A stretch of DNA of 64,000 nucleotides. Origin: Zonotrichia leucophrys gambelii. Lineage: Eukaryota > Chordata > Aves > Passeriformes > Passerellidae. The notes beneath the pieces are model-generated. The model saw nothing but the letters and a program-made list of their open reading frames with translations. It ran no database searches and had not been told where the DNA came from. Position numbers and translations under genes: made by a program. The stretch lies in contig NC_088179.1 in assembly GCF_028769735.1 (NCBI RefSeq), positions 12,219,450-12,283,449 on the forward strand. The letters run 5' to 3'. Shown here piece by piece: positions 1 through 12,455 of this stretch (positions are counted from its first letter, which is position 1; each line of letters begins with the position of its first letter).

Positions 1-3000
1 TGTGCACAGCTCTAATGGGATCCCCTCCACTGTGGTACCTTGTCATTTCGAGAGAGCCTTGCCCTCCACATCCTGTGACCATTTTTTACAGTCAGAATCA
101 ACATGCCTGAGTTCTTGTTTCCAACTTTCAGTAATGTTTATTATTGTTTGTCAGCAACTCAGCTCTGCTGGAAAAACCTCCTTCGGTGAATAATGAAGTC
201 ATTCCCACAGTGACTGCTGGGTTCCAAAATTTTCAGTACTCTACCTATGGCTATTTAGCTGTACTTGAGAGGCGCAGAAAATCTTACTTTTCATGGCCCA
301 TAAATAAACACCCAATACAACACTTCAGCACATTTCTAATTGTAATGCAGCATATAATGTTTCAGTGCACAATACAGATGTTTTCAGTTATTATATGAAG
401 AGGAGACAATGATGGTTAAGTATGTGTTTGCATTATAGTCACGGCATGAAATCATTATGTTCAACTTTCCTGATCATTTTCTTCATATAAAAAAGAAAAT
501 TCTGTTCAGCTATTATTCTTTCCCACATGGAACAAGTTGCAGAAAATTCTAAGACATCCACTTATAAACCACTAACTTATGGCAAAATGAAGGGCGACAT
601 TTCTGTTTAAAATATTGGGCCCTTTCCATCCTGTTTCTCTGTTGTTAATCATATACCACCAGTAAGCTGAAATGAGCCCAGGGGGTACGAGGATGAGAGC
701 AAGAGCAGAGTTGTCCTGTGGGACTTTCATGCTCAAGGATAACAGCCCAACAACCCATCTCCCTGGGTGTGTCCCTGCTGGGAGTTTCACAGGTGACTGT
801 CCTCAGTGAGCTCCAAAGAGTTCCCTCACTGACACCAGGGTACTACTTCTTAAATACTGGTTCTCATTAGCTTTTCTCTGCCTTCAGCTCTCTCTTTCTT
901 TCTCCCCCATTTTCCTGTCCATCCATCTTGGCAGTCCTCTGGAAAGCTGAAACTACATTACAGAACCTTCTGCTGTTATTTCCTTCCTTATCTCCCTTGC
1001 AATCCGCCTAACTGCAGTAAATTATTGCTTGATGAGAATAACTCATTAGCTCACTTATAAAAAGGCCTGACTTCACAAACAGATATTTTATGAGTTCTAT
1101 TTGTGAAGGCAAAAATAACTATTTTGGTTATGTGAACAAGCTACATGGATACACATGGGCAGTAAATATCTAGGCAACTCCAGACCACAACTTGAGACCA
1201 TTTCAATTTTAGAAAAATCAAACCTTAAAAGGAAAAAAAGTTTTGTACTCCTACATTGGAAGACCTGGGTTTATCTGTTCAAGAGAACTTATCATTTGAG
1301 ATAATTTTTGATGAACAAAATCAGATTAAGTAAGAGAAGAAAGAGTTATGACATTATTTATGAAAGTACTGAAATCAAAACAGAGTAACTAGAAGTGTTC
1401 CAAAGCCATCACTGCAGAAAGTCATACAACTGATCAAGCAAACTTTAAATCTTGTTCTGTCTCTTTTCCTAAAGTAAAGAAATTATGTGAGAATACCAAG
1501 CCAGATAAAAAAAGAGAAATCAGTGTCATGGTACTGCACAAGTTTGATTTTACGGTCAGCTAACCTGAAAATTTGTCAGTCAGGTAGAGAATAAAAGACA
1601 GCAGGCTGCAATGACATTGGGTGCATTAAATGAAATATTTCAAAAGAAAATGTAAGGCAAATGTATTCAGAGCTGGAGACTTCAAAAAAACCTTCTACTT
1701 TTAGATCAGTGCTGATGATGAGAAAATTATGAAAACTTCAGATTTCATAATTAATCACATTTAAGGTCTAGCAAATTTTAACATTTCATTGAAAAAATTG
1801 TTTTACTTCAAAGATAAATTTGACCTTGACTGATTGTGAAAACTTACACATAGAGTTTAAATCCATATGCTAGAAAAAGTCTGGAAAAATAAGTTTGCAG
1901 CTGTTGAATGACATGAATTAAGATTGCAGTTGAATATGCTGGTTACAGTAGATAATGTTTTTCAAAAGATTCAGTCTGATTCTAAATTCTGATTTCTAAT
2001 TATAAATTACTTACAAACAAATGATTTTAAAAATGGAGTGTATTTGTAATAATTTACCAAACTAAATATGGATACTTATTTCAGTCTATTTAAGGTTCCA
2101 AGCCATGTTTCCCACACCTCTATACCATGCATTACCTCAGCTGGATGATTGATCATGAGAAAATAAAAATCTCCATGAAAAACTTTAGCCCAATCATTTC
2201 TTCCTTCTTCAAGTGCCCTCTGAGAGCACTTGCAGGAGGTGTTCCAAACACTGCTGAATGAGAAGCAAAATTTAATGCACTTATTACCCATGTCAAACCC
2301 AGTTTGTAAGTTGTTTAAAGCAGCCTCCAATGTTTCTTGGAGTCTTTGCCTGAAAACTGTACATAAGTAACACACTTATTACAAAATTCAGCACAGCTTT
2401 TCAATGGATATGGTTGAATGCTAAGCAGTAAAGAGAGTAACTTTAACCCTTTTTTTGGTTCAGCAATCAGGTTCAAATTGCTTTTATTTCTTTCACTAGT
2501 GTTCAAAAAAAAAATAGCTCCTGTGAACAAACATCATGTAGACGTAGAGGGCTTATTGATCAAAGTTTCACTTTATGTTGATACTCTTTACTTGGCACTG
2601 TACATCAACTAATCTTCATTATAGTCTTCTTGTCACCTGACATGATGACAGAAGAAAGTAGAAGTATGTAATTATCAACATCCTTGTTTGTTAAATATTT
2701 ATTTAATTAATATGTGAATGACATCTTTTCAAAGACCAAAATTAGCACAAGTGAGGGGAAAAGATGCAGTAAAGGATGGATCAGGAATTTGAAGAATGGT
2801 ATATAAGAAAAGTTGTGCAGTATGGGATTATATCTCTGGATACCAGTAAATATTTAAATCTTGCTGTCCTCCTTTCCACACAGCTACATTTGTACCACAG
2901 TCCTTGCATCCTTGTCCTCTGATTGCCTCTAAACTTCGAAAATAATATTTTAAACAAATTCCTAGGAACCATTGTTTTTATCAGGCTTCACAAACTTCAT

Positions 3001-3480
3001 ACTGTACCCTGCATTTTAATTTTTGTATTTAGAAAAGCAGCTGGAAGCTATTTGGAACTCTAACACATTGTGGTATGCTACCTGATACCACACTGAGGTA
3101 TAACAATTATCTAAATGAAGCCTTTCAAAAAGGTAGGCAAGGCCCTTTATAACACTGAGATTCCAAAGTAAAAAGGGAACACGCTCACACTAATTAGGCA
3201 TTTGGTCTAACACATTAAATCCTGTTTGGGAATTTGCCTTATTTACTTTCAGGACTGAATGCAGTGACAAAATGAATGTGACAGCAAAATCACTTGGGGA
3301 TATGTTGATGATCTCTACAGTCCTCTAGAAATTTCCCTGTATTACAGGTACAGGCCAATAAGGTCATTCCTACCGCTAACTTTTAGGCAACCAGGCAACA
3401 GCTTTCTCAGAAGTAAACCACTGGAGAAAAATAAATCTGTTTATACCTGATACTAACACATCTCAAACATGCTAATGGTC
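1..3480. other. Non-coding AT-rich unique sequence
   Basis: No gene is supported. Open frames on both strands stay under 100 codons, and their translations have no domain, signal peptide or family resemblance that I recognise. Texture is ordinary vertebrate intergenic or intronic DNA with short A and T runs, for example the AT palindromic stretch near 2695-2715. I see no interspersed repeat that I can name. Confidence 0.7.
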
Positions 3481-3775
3481 GGGTTTCAAAATGCTTTAAT
3501 TATAAATGAGGCATCTTCTTACTCAAAAGTGCAAATTGACGGTGAGTTGAGCATATATCGCAGAGTATGGATTCCTCACCATCAACAACTAATAACAATT
3601 AAAAAAAAAAACCTGGAGAAAAGCAGCCAAACCATCTGACAAAGCCTAGGGCACATGTAACCCCATCACTACAAATGACTGCAGAGCTTACAAATCGAGC
3701 CAGATGCTGCTTCTGGAAGGATTTCATCTATAATATCCGAACCGCATGACAGCCTATCACAACTCATGTTTGGCC
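3481..3775. promoter_or_regulatory. Candidate conserved non-coding element (weak)
   Basis: This block has higher sequence complexity than its surroundings, no long homopolymers apart from an A run at about 3600-3611, and several CpGs kept in an otherwise CpG-poor setting (near 3540, 3559, 3695, 3739 and 3744). That texture is typical of constrained non-coding DNA, but conservation cannot be judged from one sequence. It has no extended ORF. It could equally be unique neutral DNA. Confidence 0.2.
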
Positions 3776-6700
3776 TAAAGGTGTGCAACTCTGGTGGAAT
3801 GGGCAAATAATGAGAGGGAACAGGAGCAGAGCCCTAATCCTAACTGAGGAGGGGTTTTTTATTGTGGTTTATGGTGTGGTGGAGCTTTTTTAAATTTGGA
3901 AATTGAATTTGTTCTACCTGCAAACACAGGCACAGATGGTGCTTCCATAATATGCTGTTATAATCGACTGATTTGTTTGCAGTGTTGCATTCAGGTCCAA
4001 ATTCATGTCCAAATGCATTGAGTCTTCTGTAATTTTGTTCACAATGGGTCAAATGTGGAGAAGATGAGAATCTCCTTGGTGCATAATGAAAGATTTTGCC
4101 CATAGCCCCTCTGGCAGGTGCAGCATCTGTGTTCTGAACTCCCTTCCCCAGCTAGGCATGTGGCTGGATAGTAATTGCTGAATGAACACACTTTATGAAA
4201 GGGCTGAAAATATGTATGAGAGGGCTGCATTTCACAGAAAGGGATACTGGTAATGGTTACACAATTGTGATGCACAATTGTGTCTTCATTTCATCATTTC
4301 TGATTTCCTCTGCAAAAGATTGCTACCCAAGACTTGAGACAGAGAGAGACCAAAACCTGCCCCCTGGTACTGAGGTTTTAACCACAGACAATCAGTTTCC
4401 TCCCATTCTGCTTCTGCTTGACTACTTTGAAGTTATCTTTATGAAAACCCTCCCTTGCTGAGCAGTCATGGCTGTGTTTACCTTCAGTGTAATCTTTCTA
4501 CCAACCTGCATGACATTTTTCAACCTGCAGTAAATGATACTTAGGAGGATTATTTGCATTCTGTTTAATTATTTTGCTGGTTTATTAATTAAATTTTCTC
4601 TAATAAAAAAATAAAATAATTGTGAGTTCTAAAGATAAATAAAACCATCCTTTCTTTGTGACTTTGGCAGAAAATGAATATCCATATATCAGTATATGTC
4701 CATCACCATTGGGCATATGCCTAAAACATGTTTGTTTTTCCTCTTGATAAATCATAAAATAGATTTAAGGGGAGAAACTTGCAGAACACCACAGACAGGA
4801 GATGGTAAGGAAACCAGTATTCACTGTTTCCTCTATTCTGGAGACTGGAACTATCCCCACATGCACACTTTTCTTTCTTTTTATTCTTATTTTGGTTTGG
4901 GTTTTTATTTTGGTAGCCAAGACAGCTGTAAATCTTTGGTGAGGGATCAGTCTCCCACACAGTAGCACTCTGTCTGTGCACAGCAGCACACACATGGCCA
5001 GGTCTCATCAGAACTCCTGTGAAAGATCTCCAAGGTGCAGGGACACACCACAACATGGGCTTCTTCCAAACAGACCATTCCTGTCTTAACTTTGCTGATT
5101 AGGAATATGGGATGGAAACTGTCAGTGGAAGATTTGATCCTTTTGTAGTGATAGTTTAATCCATCTAGGCAACTCATAAGTTAGAGAAGGTATAAACTCC
5201 CCATTATAAAATGCATTCCACTTGCTTATATCTCAAAACAGACAAGGCCTAAAATGACTGCCTCTATTCTCACGGAATCAGTCTTGGAATAAATGCTAAA
5301 CTTGATGGAGAGTGGGGATACCATTGTGGTGATGCTATTATTGGAAAAGGAAATAATAACAAGCAAACATTGTATGATATTCAGACAATGGAAAAATCAA
5401 GGCCTTAATCAGCTGGCCTGATTTGTGGTATGCTACAAATCAGCTGATCTGTGTCCTGCTGCATTTGCTAAACATTTTTTTGTCTACTGTCCTTTGATAG
5501 TTCTTTAAACCCTCAAGGGTCACTCAGTCAGGGGCCAAGAAAGGAAGAGGACAGTTGTCTTGTCAAAAGTGAATCTCAGCAGGCAATCTGCCCACAATTT
5601 TGGAGGTATCAGCAGTAGTTAATTGTTGTAGGAAAACCCAGAAGCCCAGCCCTTATGAGTGAGTGCCTTTATACAGTCCTGACAGTGCAGTTACACAGAC
5701 AGATCCTCACATTCTCATCCAGCTCCAATCACCAAAATTTACCTTTCTAAAGCCAGGATGCCTCAACAGACTGCACATAAGTGTCACAGCCAGACACACC
5801 ACAAACCCACAGTACAAGTGCTTTCTTGTTCCTCTTCTAGGGTTCAGTTAGGGCAATTTCTGTGCATACTGCTAAAACCTTTCTTAATGGCTCCTACACC
5901 AGTCGTACTCTTTCTGTGATCAGATATAAGACACCATATAATCACCATCTTTGTAAACACAGTGTTTGCTGAAGAGATTGCCCTGTACAGCACATAGCCA
6001 AGGTGGCCAAAATAAGTAAAAAGGGTAGAGTTAGTGAGTGGCAATGGCACATTAATGAAGTTTCATAGTTTGTCTATGACCCCATAGGTAACAAAGTAAG
6101 ATAGGACAAGAATTTTTTAAAACCTGTGCTGCAATTCCTCATCCTCATTATACCTAGTACAAATGACTTTCTGCTATCCCTAAAATCATAAAATAATTCA
6201 GGTTGTGAGACTTCAGGAAGGAGATTTTTATGTGTTTGCTTCTGTTGGCTTTGTAGCAGAGGATGTTACACCCTGTGCCAGCAGCCACAGCAGAAATGTT
6301 GATGAACACTAACTGCCAGCTGACTGTAGCTACTTCTCAGCTGTTCATAACCTGGAGTTTGTGAGCATCGTGTTGCATTTTAGATGTTACTCAGAGATTC
6401 AGAAGATTAGAGAGTTAAATTGCCACAGAGCATAAAGATGATATCGAACATGTGACTGTTCCTCTTCCCTGTGAGGCAGACAAGGATAGGGATCACTGCG
6501 TTCATGTAAATCTTTTATTCTGCAGATTTTTCTATAAATAAAGACCTCAGTGTTTGTGAAAAGAATTGAGTAAATCATGTCCACTTGGATATTATGATGC
6601 TCAAACTGTTTAAGGAATTTTGCCATTTAAAAAACAATTTTAGACAGAGCTAGGACAATAGATATACCCTGACTTCATCTCACCTGTTCTCCTGAAACAG

Positions 6701-7674
6701 AGCAGCCATAATTCATGGACACACATTGGCACAAGGTTGTTTGTTATTCACTGTTTTCATCTGCTGCCTGATGCATCTTTGTCATGATTCATTATTCCTA
6801 ACAGCTATATCAAGTGCTGCAATTACTGCACAATATAGATTTAACTCTATAATATTTCTAGATTGGAAAGAGAAAAATAATATATTAAGTGCTTGTGATA
6901 TCTTTATGTATAAGGTTGAGAATCATTAAATATCTGTCACTCTTCTTTCCTCCTCAGCATCAATTACTCCACTCTGGTTTTACTTACTCCACTCTGTATA
7001 ATGAGTCCCTAGAGCATGTTTCATTGCGGGAGAATGAACACATTTTTCACTTGCGGTCAGTGGGATGTGGTTAATTTGAAATCACTTAAACTATTATATC
7101 TGTCAAGCGTGGTTATTTTATTTTCAATTCACATCAGTGTTTTAGTATGCATGTCGGTTACTGGGTTAAACTGGCAGATTAATTTCCAAGCAGTCTGTTG
7201 CAATGCTCTTCTTTCACTATCTTTACATGTAGGCTCTTGTTGAAACTTAATACATTCCCATTAAAATTTACTTCAGAGAAATCCACATTCAATATAAACA
7301 CTCATATGACAAACAACACTCACCGTTGAGTGAAAAAGGTGGCAAGATCAGGGGACTTACAGTTTTCTCCCCCAAATACTTGTTTTTCCTCCTTGTTCCA
7401 TCTTAACTTCTTTTCATATACATCATGACATGCATCTGTGGAAGAAAAAAGTTCAGTAACTAGGGTTGCTTTGACGTGCTCAGAGGGGTTTTTTTCTGCT
7501 ATGTTTACTGATTGCATTGATCAAAAAAGCTGCAGGTTTCAGTTCAATGTGAGCAGATTCACAAGGGCCGTTTGGGGTTTTTCTCTCTTTTTAAAATATT
7601 GTGGTTTGAAACTTATAAATAGCCAGAATTTGAAAATGCTGAAATACTGACTTACACAGCTACTAATAACAGGG
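3776..7674. other. Non-coding unique sequence
   Basis: No gene or nameable repeat. The longest frame (111 codons, minus strand, 4721-5056) lies opposite a T-rich and A-rich low-complexity stretch and looks like chance. The one structured item is an imperfect stem-loop at 5408-5448, given as its own entry. Confidence 0.65.
5408..5448. repeat. Imperfect inverted repeat / stem-loop
   Basis: The arms 5408-5414 plus 5420-5426 pair perfectly with 5435-5448, giving 14 base pairs. A five-base bulge (5415-5419) interrupts the left arm, and the loop is eight bases (5427-5434). The right arm contains CAGCTG, an E-box core. No flanking miRNA-length stem is visible, so this is described only as a structure. 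Confidence 0.6.
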
Positions 7675-8165
7675 TGCTCATACAGAGAATTAGAGGAACC
7701 GCCAATGGGCTTTTTATTACAGCAATATTGTACATATTACATGAATAAATTACATTGTTGCATTATGCAGCTGCTGCATCATCAGTTTAGAGAGTAGACT
7801 GCGATCCTAAGTATTCGGGGATGCAAGCTCATTATCTCTAAACCCACTTTGGTTACAGCCACGATACAATCCCAGCTAAACAGCTTTCGCATAATGTATT
7901 GCAGATACCTTTGCATAATCAGGTACATGGCTCAGAGACGGACTGATGAGTTTAGGTGTCTAATCAAATTTACAAAAAATAGTCTCTTTCTCTGAATCAG
8001 GCAGAATCTTTCACTTGGAAAGGTTATTAGGGAAACTATATTACCCATAAAAATACAAATCTACATATGTTGTGAAACATCGCTTTTGATTTGAAAGATG
8101 CTAGTAGAAAAACATGCATTTGTATAATAACAGATCTCACTGTAAAAGAACCAACTAAATTTTAA
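7675..8165. promoter_or_regulatory. Candidate enhancer / conserved non-coding element
   Basis: A high-complexity block without long ORFs that contains three POU-like GCATAAT cores: a reverse-orientation copy in TTGCATTATGCAG at 7758-7770, GCATAATG at 7889-7896 and TTGCATAATC at 7911-7920. An E-box CAGCTG follows the first site directly, and several CpGs survive. Clusters of POU and bHLH sites in clean unique sequence are characteristic of developmental enhancers. This is inference from motif content; no conservation or chromatin data are available. Confidence 0.3.
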
Positions 8166-8995
8166 AAAAAAAAGCTGTTTTTTCTTTATCTTCTTCTGAT
8201 GATGACAACTGCCAGTGTTTGAATGCTGCCAAAGCATTCTTGAAACTCAATTGTTTTTATTCTCTGCACATTGTTCTCTCATGCCATCGAATAAAACACA
8301 AATTTTAACATCCTCCACAGCTGCAAATGTTTGCCTACGACTCATAGATTCATTTACATATCTTATATATTGATGCAAATATCTTTGGCTAGGCAAGTAA
8401 TACTCTGTCAGTTCTGTTCATTCTACTCAATGCCTGCTTCTTTTCATTGCTTTTTTTTTTTTTAACTTTGCTTAAACTGTGTCTATTTTCATTGCTGTTG
8501 TTGTTCCCCTTTTCTGAAAGCACATACAGCCCCCTTGTATCTTCCACCTGGCTCATAGTGCTCATCACCTCAAGGGAAATCCTGGGCCTGCAGAAGTCTG
8601 TCAAGGTTTTACAAGTAGCTTTAAGCTGGACAATGTTTTACTACTGGTCTCTTGCCAAATGAGGCTGCTTCTTGTATTGCATTTCTACAGAAATGTAAGA
8701 CATTTCATAAGTGATTTCTTGAAGAGGCTCCTAAAAGCTATTAGAATCATGGAGATAATGGTGGCTAAGGGAGGGACAAATATGTAGTGCTATATCTTTT
8801 TATGCACACACTAAAACTAAGTGGGAAAATCACACACTTTCAGTCTAAGCAGTTTTAGAATAGAAATATTCATCCTTCAAATCCCAAATTTTCATGCTAT
8901 TGCTTTCAATACTTTGAAGGGATTCTAGGCAAAGGAAGATCTGAGCCTAATGTGAAGTGATACATGTGTCATAATGCACATATCAGTAATGGTGC
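8166..8995. other. Non-coding sequence with a poly-T run
   Basis: Nothing gene-like. A run of T at about 8450-8463 creates the hydrophobic-looking frames on both strands here. The stretch ends at the solo LTR that starts at 8996. Confidence 0.65.
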
Positions 8996-9354
8996 TGTCT
9001 TGGTTTGAGAGACAGGTGTCTGCTAAGGAAGGCAGGAGCCTCTCTTGGAATGGAAAATGAAAATCCCCTCCCTCCAAATTATAATTTTGAAATTAAGGGG
9101 TTCTCAGGCAAAGATATGAGAATAGGAATAACAGTTCTTTACTAGTGTGTATAATAAAGCAAACAAACAACAACAGCTCTGGCACTGACAACAACCAGAA
9201 CCACAAACCCAGTCCCAGCCTTTCAGCCATGGCACTTTCCCCTCTGCTGCAGTTCCAGGCATGACCAGCAGTTCCATTAAAAGCAAAAATTCACTTTTCT
9301 TTATATGGTCTAAATTCTGCACAATTTAGATTTCCCCAAATTTAGGCTAAGACA
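8996..9354. mobile_element. Solo LTR of an endogenous retrovirus (passerine-type)
   Basis: The segment opens with TGTCTTGG and closes with CTAAGACA, so it carries the TG...CA ends of a retroviral LTR and a short terminal inverted repeat, TGTCTT/AAGACA. The opening 150 bases (gacaggtgtctgctaagg, ggcaggagcctctc and so on) match a high-copy LTR family that I recall from passerine genomes. An AATAAA lies at 9153-9158, with a C/A-rich stretch after it. No gag, pol or env follows on either side, so this is a solo LTR left by recombination between LTRs, or a lone truncated copy. At about 359 bp it appears shorter than the fuller family members I remember, suggesting internal deletion. I could not see a clear target-site duplication, and I do not assign an orientation or a Repbase name. 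Confidence 0.65.
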
Positions 9355-10130
9355 GAATGACTCCTGCATCTCCTACACCATTCCTAAAGTGCTATCAGCT
9401 GTACTTTTTATCTGCTCAGCAACCACACATCTTTGCAGCTGAGAAGATAGAAATGAATCCTAAATAATACAACAGCATGAAGAGAGGACACCCTATGTTA
9501 CTGTTAGTAGTTCACATGGTTTGGTCCACAGAGCTGGAAGTGCAGAATTCAAATTTGAATACAATGACTTGTTGCATTCTGTACTTAGGAAAATCATATA
9601 ATATTATTTACATTGTTTACATTAAAAATAACTTTAATAATGTCAAAGAAGACTTTTGTTGTAAAAATATGGTCAACCAAATGTTCCTGCAGAGAGACTA
9701 AGAGAGGGGAGAAATGCAAATTTGTTGATGTTGCTGACAGTGCACATACATCTCTGTGGAGATGCACGTATCTGAAAACAACAAAAGTTGTTCTACATTT
9801 ACAGATATGATTATCATGGACCATAACTGATTTACCTCCAAACCAAATCCACTTCAAGTGACAAAGAAAAGATCATGTCAATTTTCTCTCAGAACATACC
9901 TAGTATTTCTAGGAAAATAAAGACGAACTAAGTGGATAACCTGCTTTCTTTTGTAGAATGAAAGAACATAGTATCTTCCCATACTAATCCTAGAAACATT
10001 CTCTCTGTATGCTCCACTACTTTTTGGGAGGAAACATGAAAGTTTTGTTGCATATAAAAGATAAAAGGTAGTTAAAATAGAAAAGGAACTAACCAGGTGA
10101 ATGCTGCCATATTCATAAAACAGCTTTGAG

Positions 10131-10152
10131 ATATATATGTGTGTGTGTGTGT
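10131..10152. repeat. (AT)n(GT)n microsatellite
   Basis: An alternating purine-pyrimidine run: an ATATATAT segment continues into seven GT units. It is followed by TAATGTACGTACATGC, which is itself partly palindromic. This is a simple repeat likely to be length-polymorphic. Confidence 0.9.
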
Positions 10153-10633
10153 AATGTACGTACATGCACAAAGGTGGACAGTGTATTCTGTAGTATGTAC
10201 TAGTTCAATTTTTTTATTTTTTTGGCAAAACCTTGGGTTTATTCAGCAAAATACTGTGCTGATTTCTTCAATGGTACTAGAGCAATTTCAAATAAATTTG
10301 GTCCCAAATGATGCAGTTACAAGGAGAAAGCAAGATGTTTTGTGGGGTTTTTTCATTTGTCATTACATCAAGAAATGGCTGAAGCAAGCTGGATCAGAGT
10401 CCCCTTTTGGTCAGTCATGACTTGATATGAAAAATTTTGATTGCAAGGATTGCTGTAGGCAAATGAGAACACCTTTCAGAATGGAAATGACTAGACAATC
10501 TCAACTCAACTTTCATCTCATGCAAACTGAAAAGGCAGTCAACTCAATGGTAGCTCTGATCTCTGCATGTCTCTTTAGAGGCAGTCAGTAACCAGTACTG
10601 TGAGCAGCTGTAGAAAGTGAATTTAATTTTGCT

Positions 10634-10648
10634 TGTGTGTGTGTGTGT
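10634..10648. repeat. (TG)n microsatellite
   Basis: Seven uninterrupted TG/GT units, about 480 bases downstream of the first TG tract. Short and simple. Confidence 0.85.
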
Positions 10649-12344
10649 ATAAAGAAAATGTAAAGCTGATTTTTTTCAGTTCCTGAGCACAAGAAAAAGT
10701 TGGCATACACGTTGCCTGTAGTTACTGGGGCTAAAACAGTGTGTGAGGTTTTCTTCTTCCAAGCTGTAGTGAGAGATGAAGAGATCCCATATGGGCCACT
10801 AGTACAAAGAAAGCAGAGTAACAGGAAAAGAAAAAAAAATGCCGTGTATAAGGGTAACAGAGGGAAATAAGATTGAAAGAACAAAACATCAACATTTTTA
10901 GTCATGAGGAACAGACAGGAGGGAGGTATTGCCTGCTGACCATGTGTACCAATGCCAGAGTTTAAAAAACACAGCATCTGTGGTATGGGATGGTGTCTCT
11001 CTAGATCTGAAAGGCAGCAGCAGATTGTTTTTATAGAAAGAAAAGGTGTCAGCAGAAAGGAAGGAGCATACACACATGGAATCATTTGCTGTAAGAAGCC
11101 ATTTGAAAAACAACTGAGGAGTTGAGTGGGAGAAACATCTGTGAAACATGCAGCAGGACCACCACTAGTGCTTCAGGGAGGAGGTGGGAACAGAAGGGGA
11201 TACACAAGCAGTGTTGGACATAGCATCCTGTCAGAATGACAAGGAAATGTTGTCGCTACTCTCAAGGAGATCCAACATCTTGTGAATCCATGAGGAAAAA
11301 TATATGTCCTCCTTGTGAGAGAGCCTGGGTGTACTTTTTATACTTTTCAAGAGGACAAATATATGTTCATTGACCAAAGTGAATTAAAGAATATCTTAAG
11401 AAAGAAATTGCATTTTTCAGGGGACATGCTGGCAATTCTGCCCACCAGGATCAAGACTTTTCTGCTGCTTTTCCTAGGCTTGGTTCATTTGCTAGTAATC
11501 CTAAATGTGAAAGTCTTAAGGGATAGCAAATTGCCACCAGGGAAAAACAGCAGTTACATAGTTTTGGGGTCAGTCAAAGCAGATATGATGTATATAAGCA
11601 AGAAGGGAGCAATTCCACACCTTTTAGATGACTGGCCTTAATTTTGCAGTCCAAACTTTATTTTGGTTGATAGTAGAAAGAAAAGTCTTCATGATATCAA
11701 GACCATATCTTCATATTCCTCATGAAGACACCAGTCTAGATGCAAAATAACCTGCCTATAATACAAATGAAAAAGAAAACATTGATCAGAGGAAAATTTG
11801 CTTCTCTGGGTTTGAAGCCTTCTTTACACAAAGCCTTTAATGACTTTTCAGCATTGCTGAGGGAATGGTGTGGGAAAGGATATTTTGTTAGCCAGCTATT
11901 ATGTAGAACTGTATGGAAAGCCCATGTGCTACCCAAAGGCCTCTCAAGGAGGTCACATAAAAGATGAGTCATAATGTAACTGATTTCTACCAGATCATCC
12001 TTCCATTTGCTCACTGCAGAAAAAACAAACTATGGAATGTGAAAGCACTTTGAAGTGACTGATGATCTTGCTGGTTATTAACCACACTGAAGGCGACCTT
12101 AGTAAAAAGTAAATGAAGGCAAATGAGTAATAGACACTCAATGGCTCATTCCAACCACTGTAAAGACAAAGCAAGCCTTTTATTCTTCACAAAGAGATAT
12201 GTTCTTATTCTGTCTCAACAGGTTAATGATAGCTCTCAAGGAAGAACAATATTGAGAGAAATACTATATACACCTTAATTGTGTACAAAATGCATACACA
12301 TTTTCATTTAGGCTTTTTTTCAAAAGAATAAATCTTTACGTTAG

Positions 12345-12455
12345 AAATCACAGATTATTCTGAGTTGGAAGGAACCCATAAGGACCACTGAGTCCATCTC
12401 CTAGCCCTGCACAGCATCAACCCCAAGAGTCACAGCATTTGCCTAAGAATATTGT
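12345..12455 (-). mobile_element. CR1 LINE, 3'-end fragment
   Basis: The stretch begins AATCACAGATTATTC and continues gagttggaaggaaccc, then gagtccatctcctagccctg. This is the familiar 3' terminal part of avian CR1 retrotransposons read in reverse; the ATCACAGAAT-type start is the complement of the CR1 3' end repeat. The element therefore lies on the minus strand with its 3' end at the left. Only about 110 bases remain, as expected for a 5'-truncated copy. Point changes against the family sequence I remember suggest a moderately old insertion. Confidence 0.8.

Larger units (their letters stand above)
9355..12344. other. Non-coding sequence with microsatellites and chance ORFs
   Basis: Unique sequence apart from two (TG)n tracts. 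It contains the longest open frame of the window (166 codons, minus strand, 10585-11085). Its translation is rich in F, L, S and C because the plus strand is purine-rich there. It has no recognisable domain, and I do not call it a gene. A 108-codon plus-strand frame at 11315-11641 is discussed under findings. Confidence 0.6.

Noticed and set aside
10585..11085. Longest ORF, 166 codons on the minus strand
   Set aside because: Its translation is dominated by F, L, S, T and C from a purine-rich plus strand, includes a TG microsatellite read as HTHTQ, and shows no domain or splice context.
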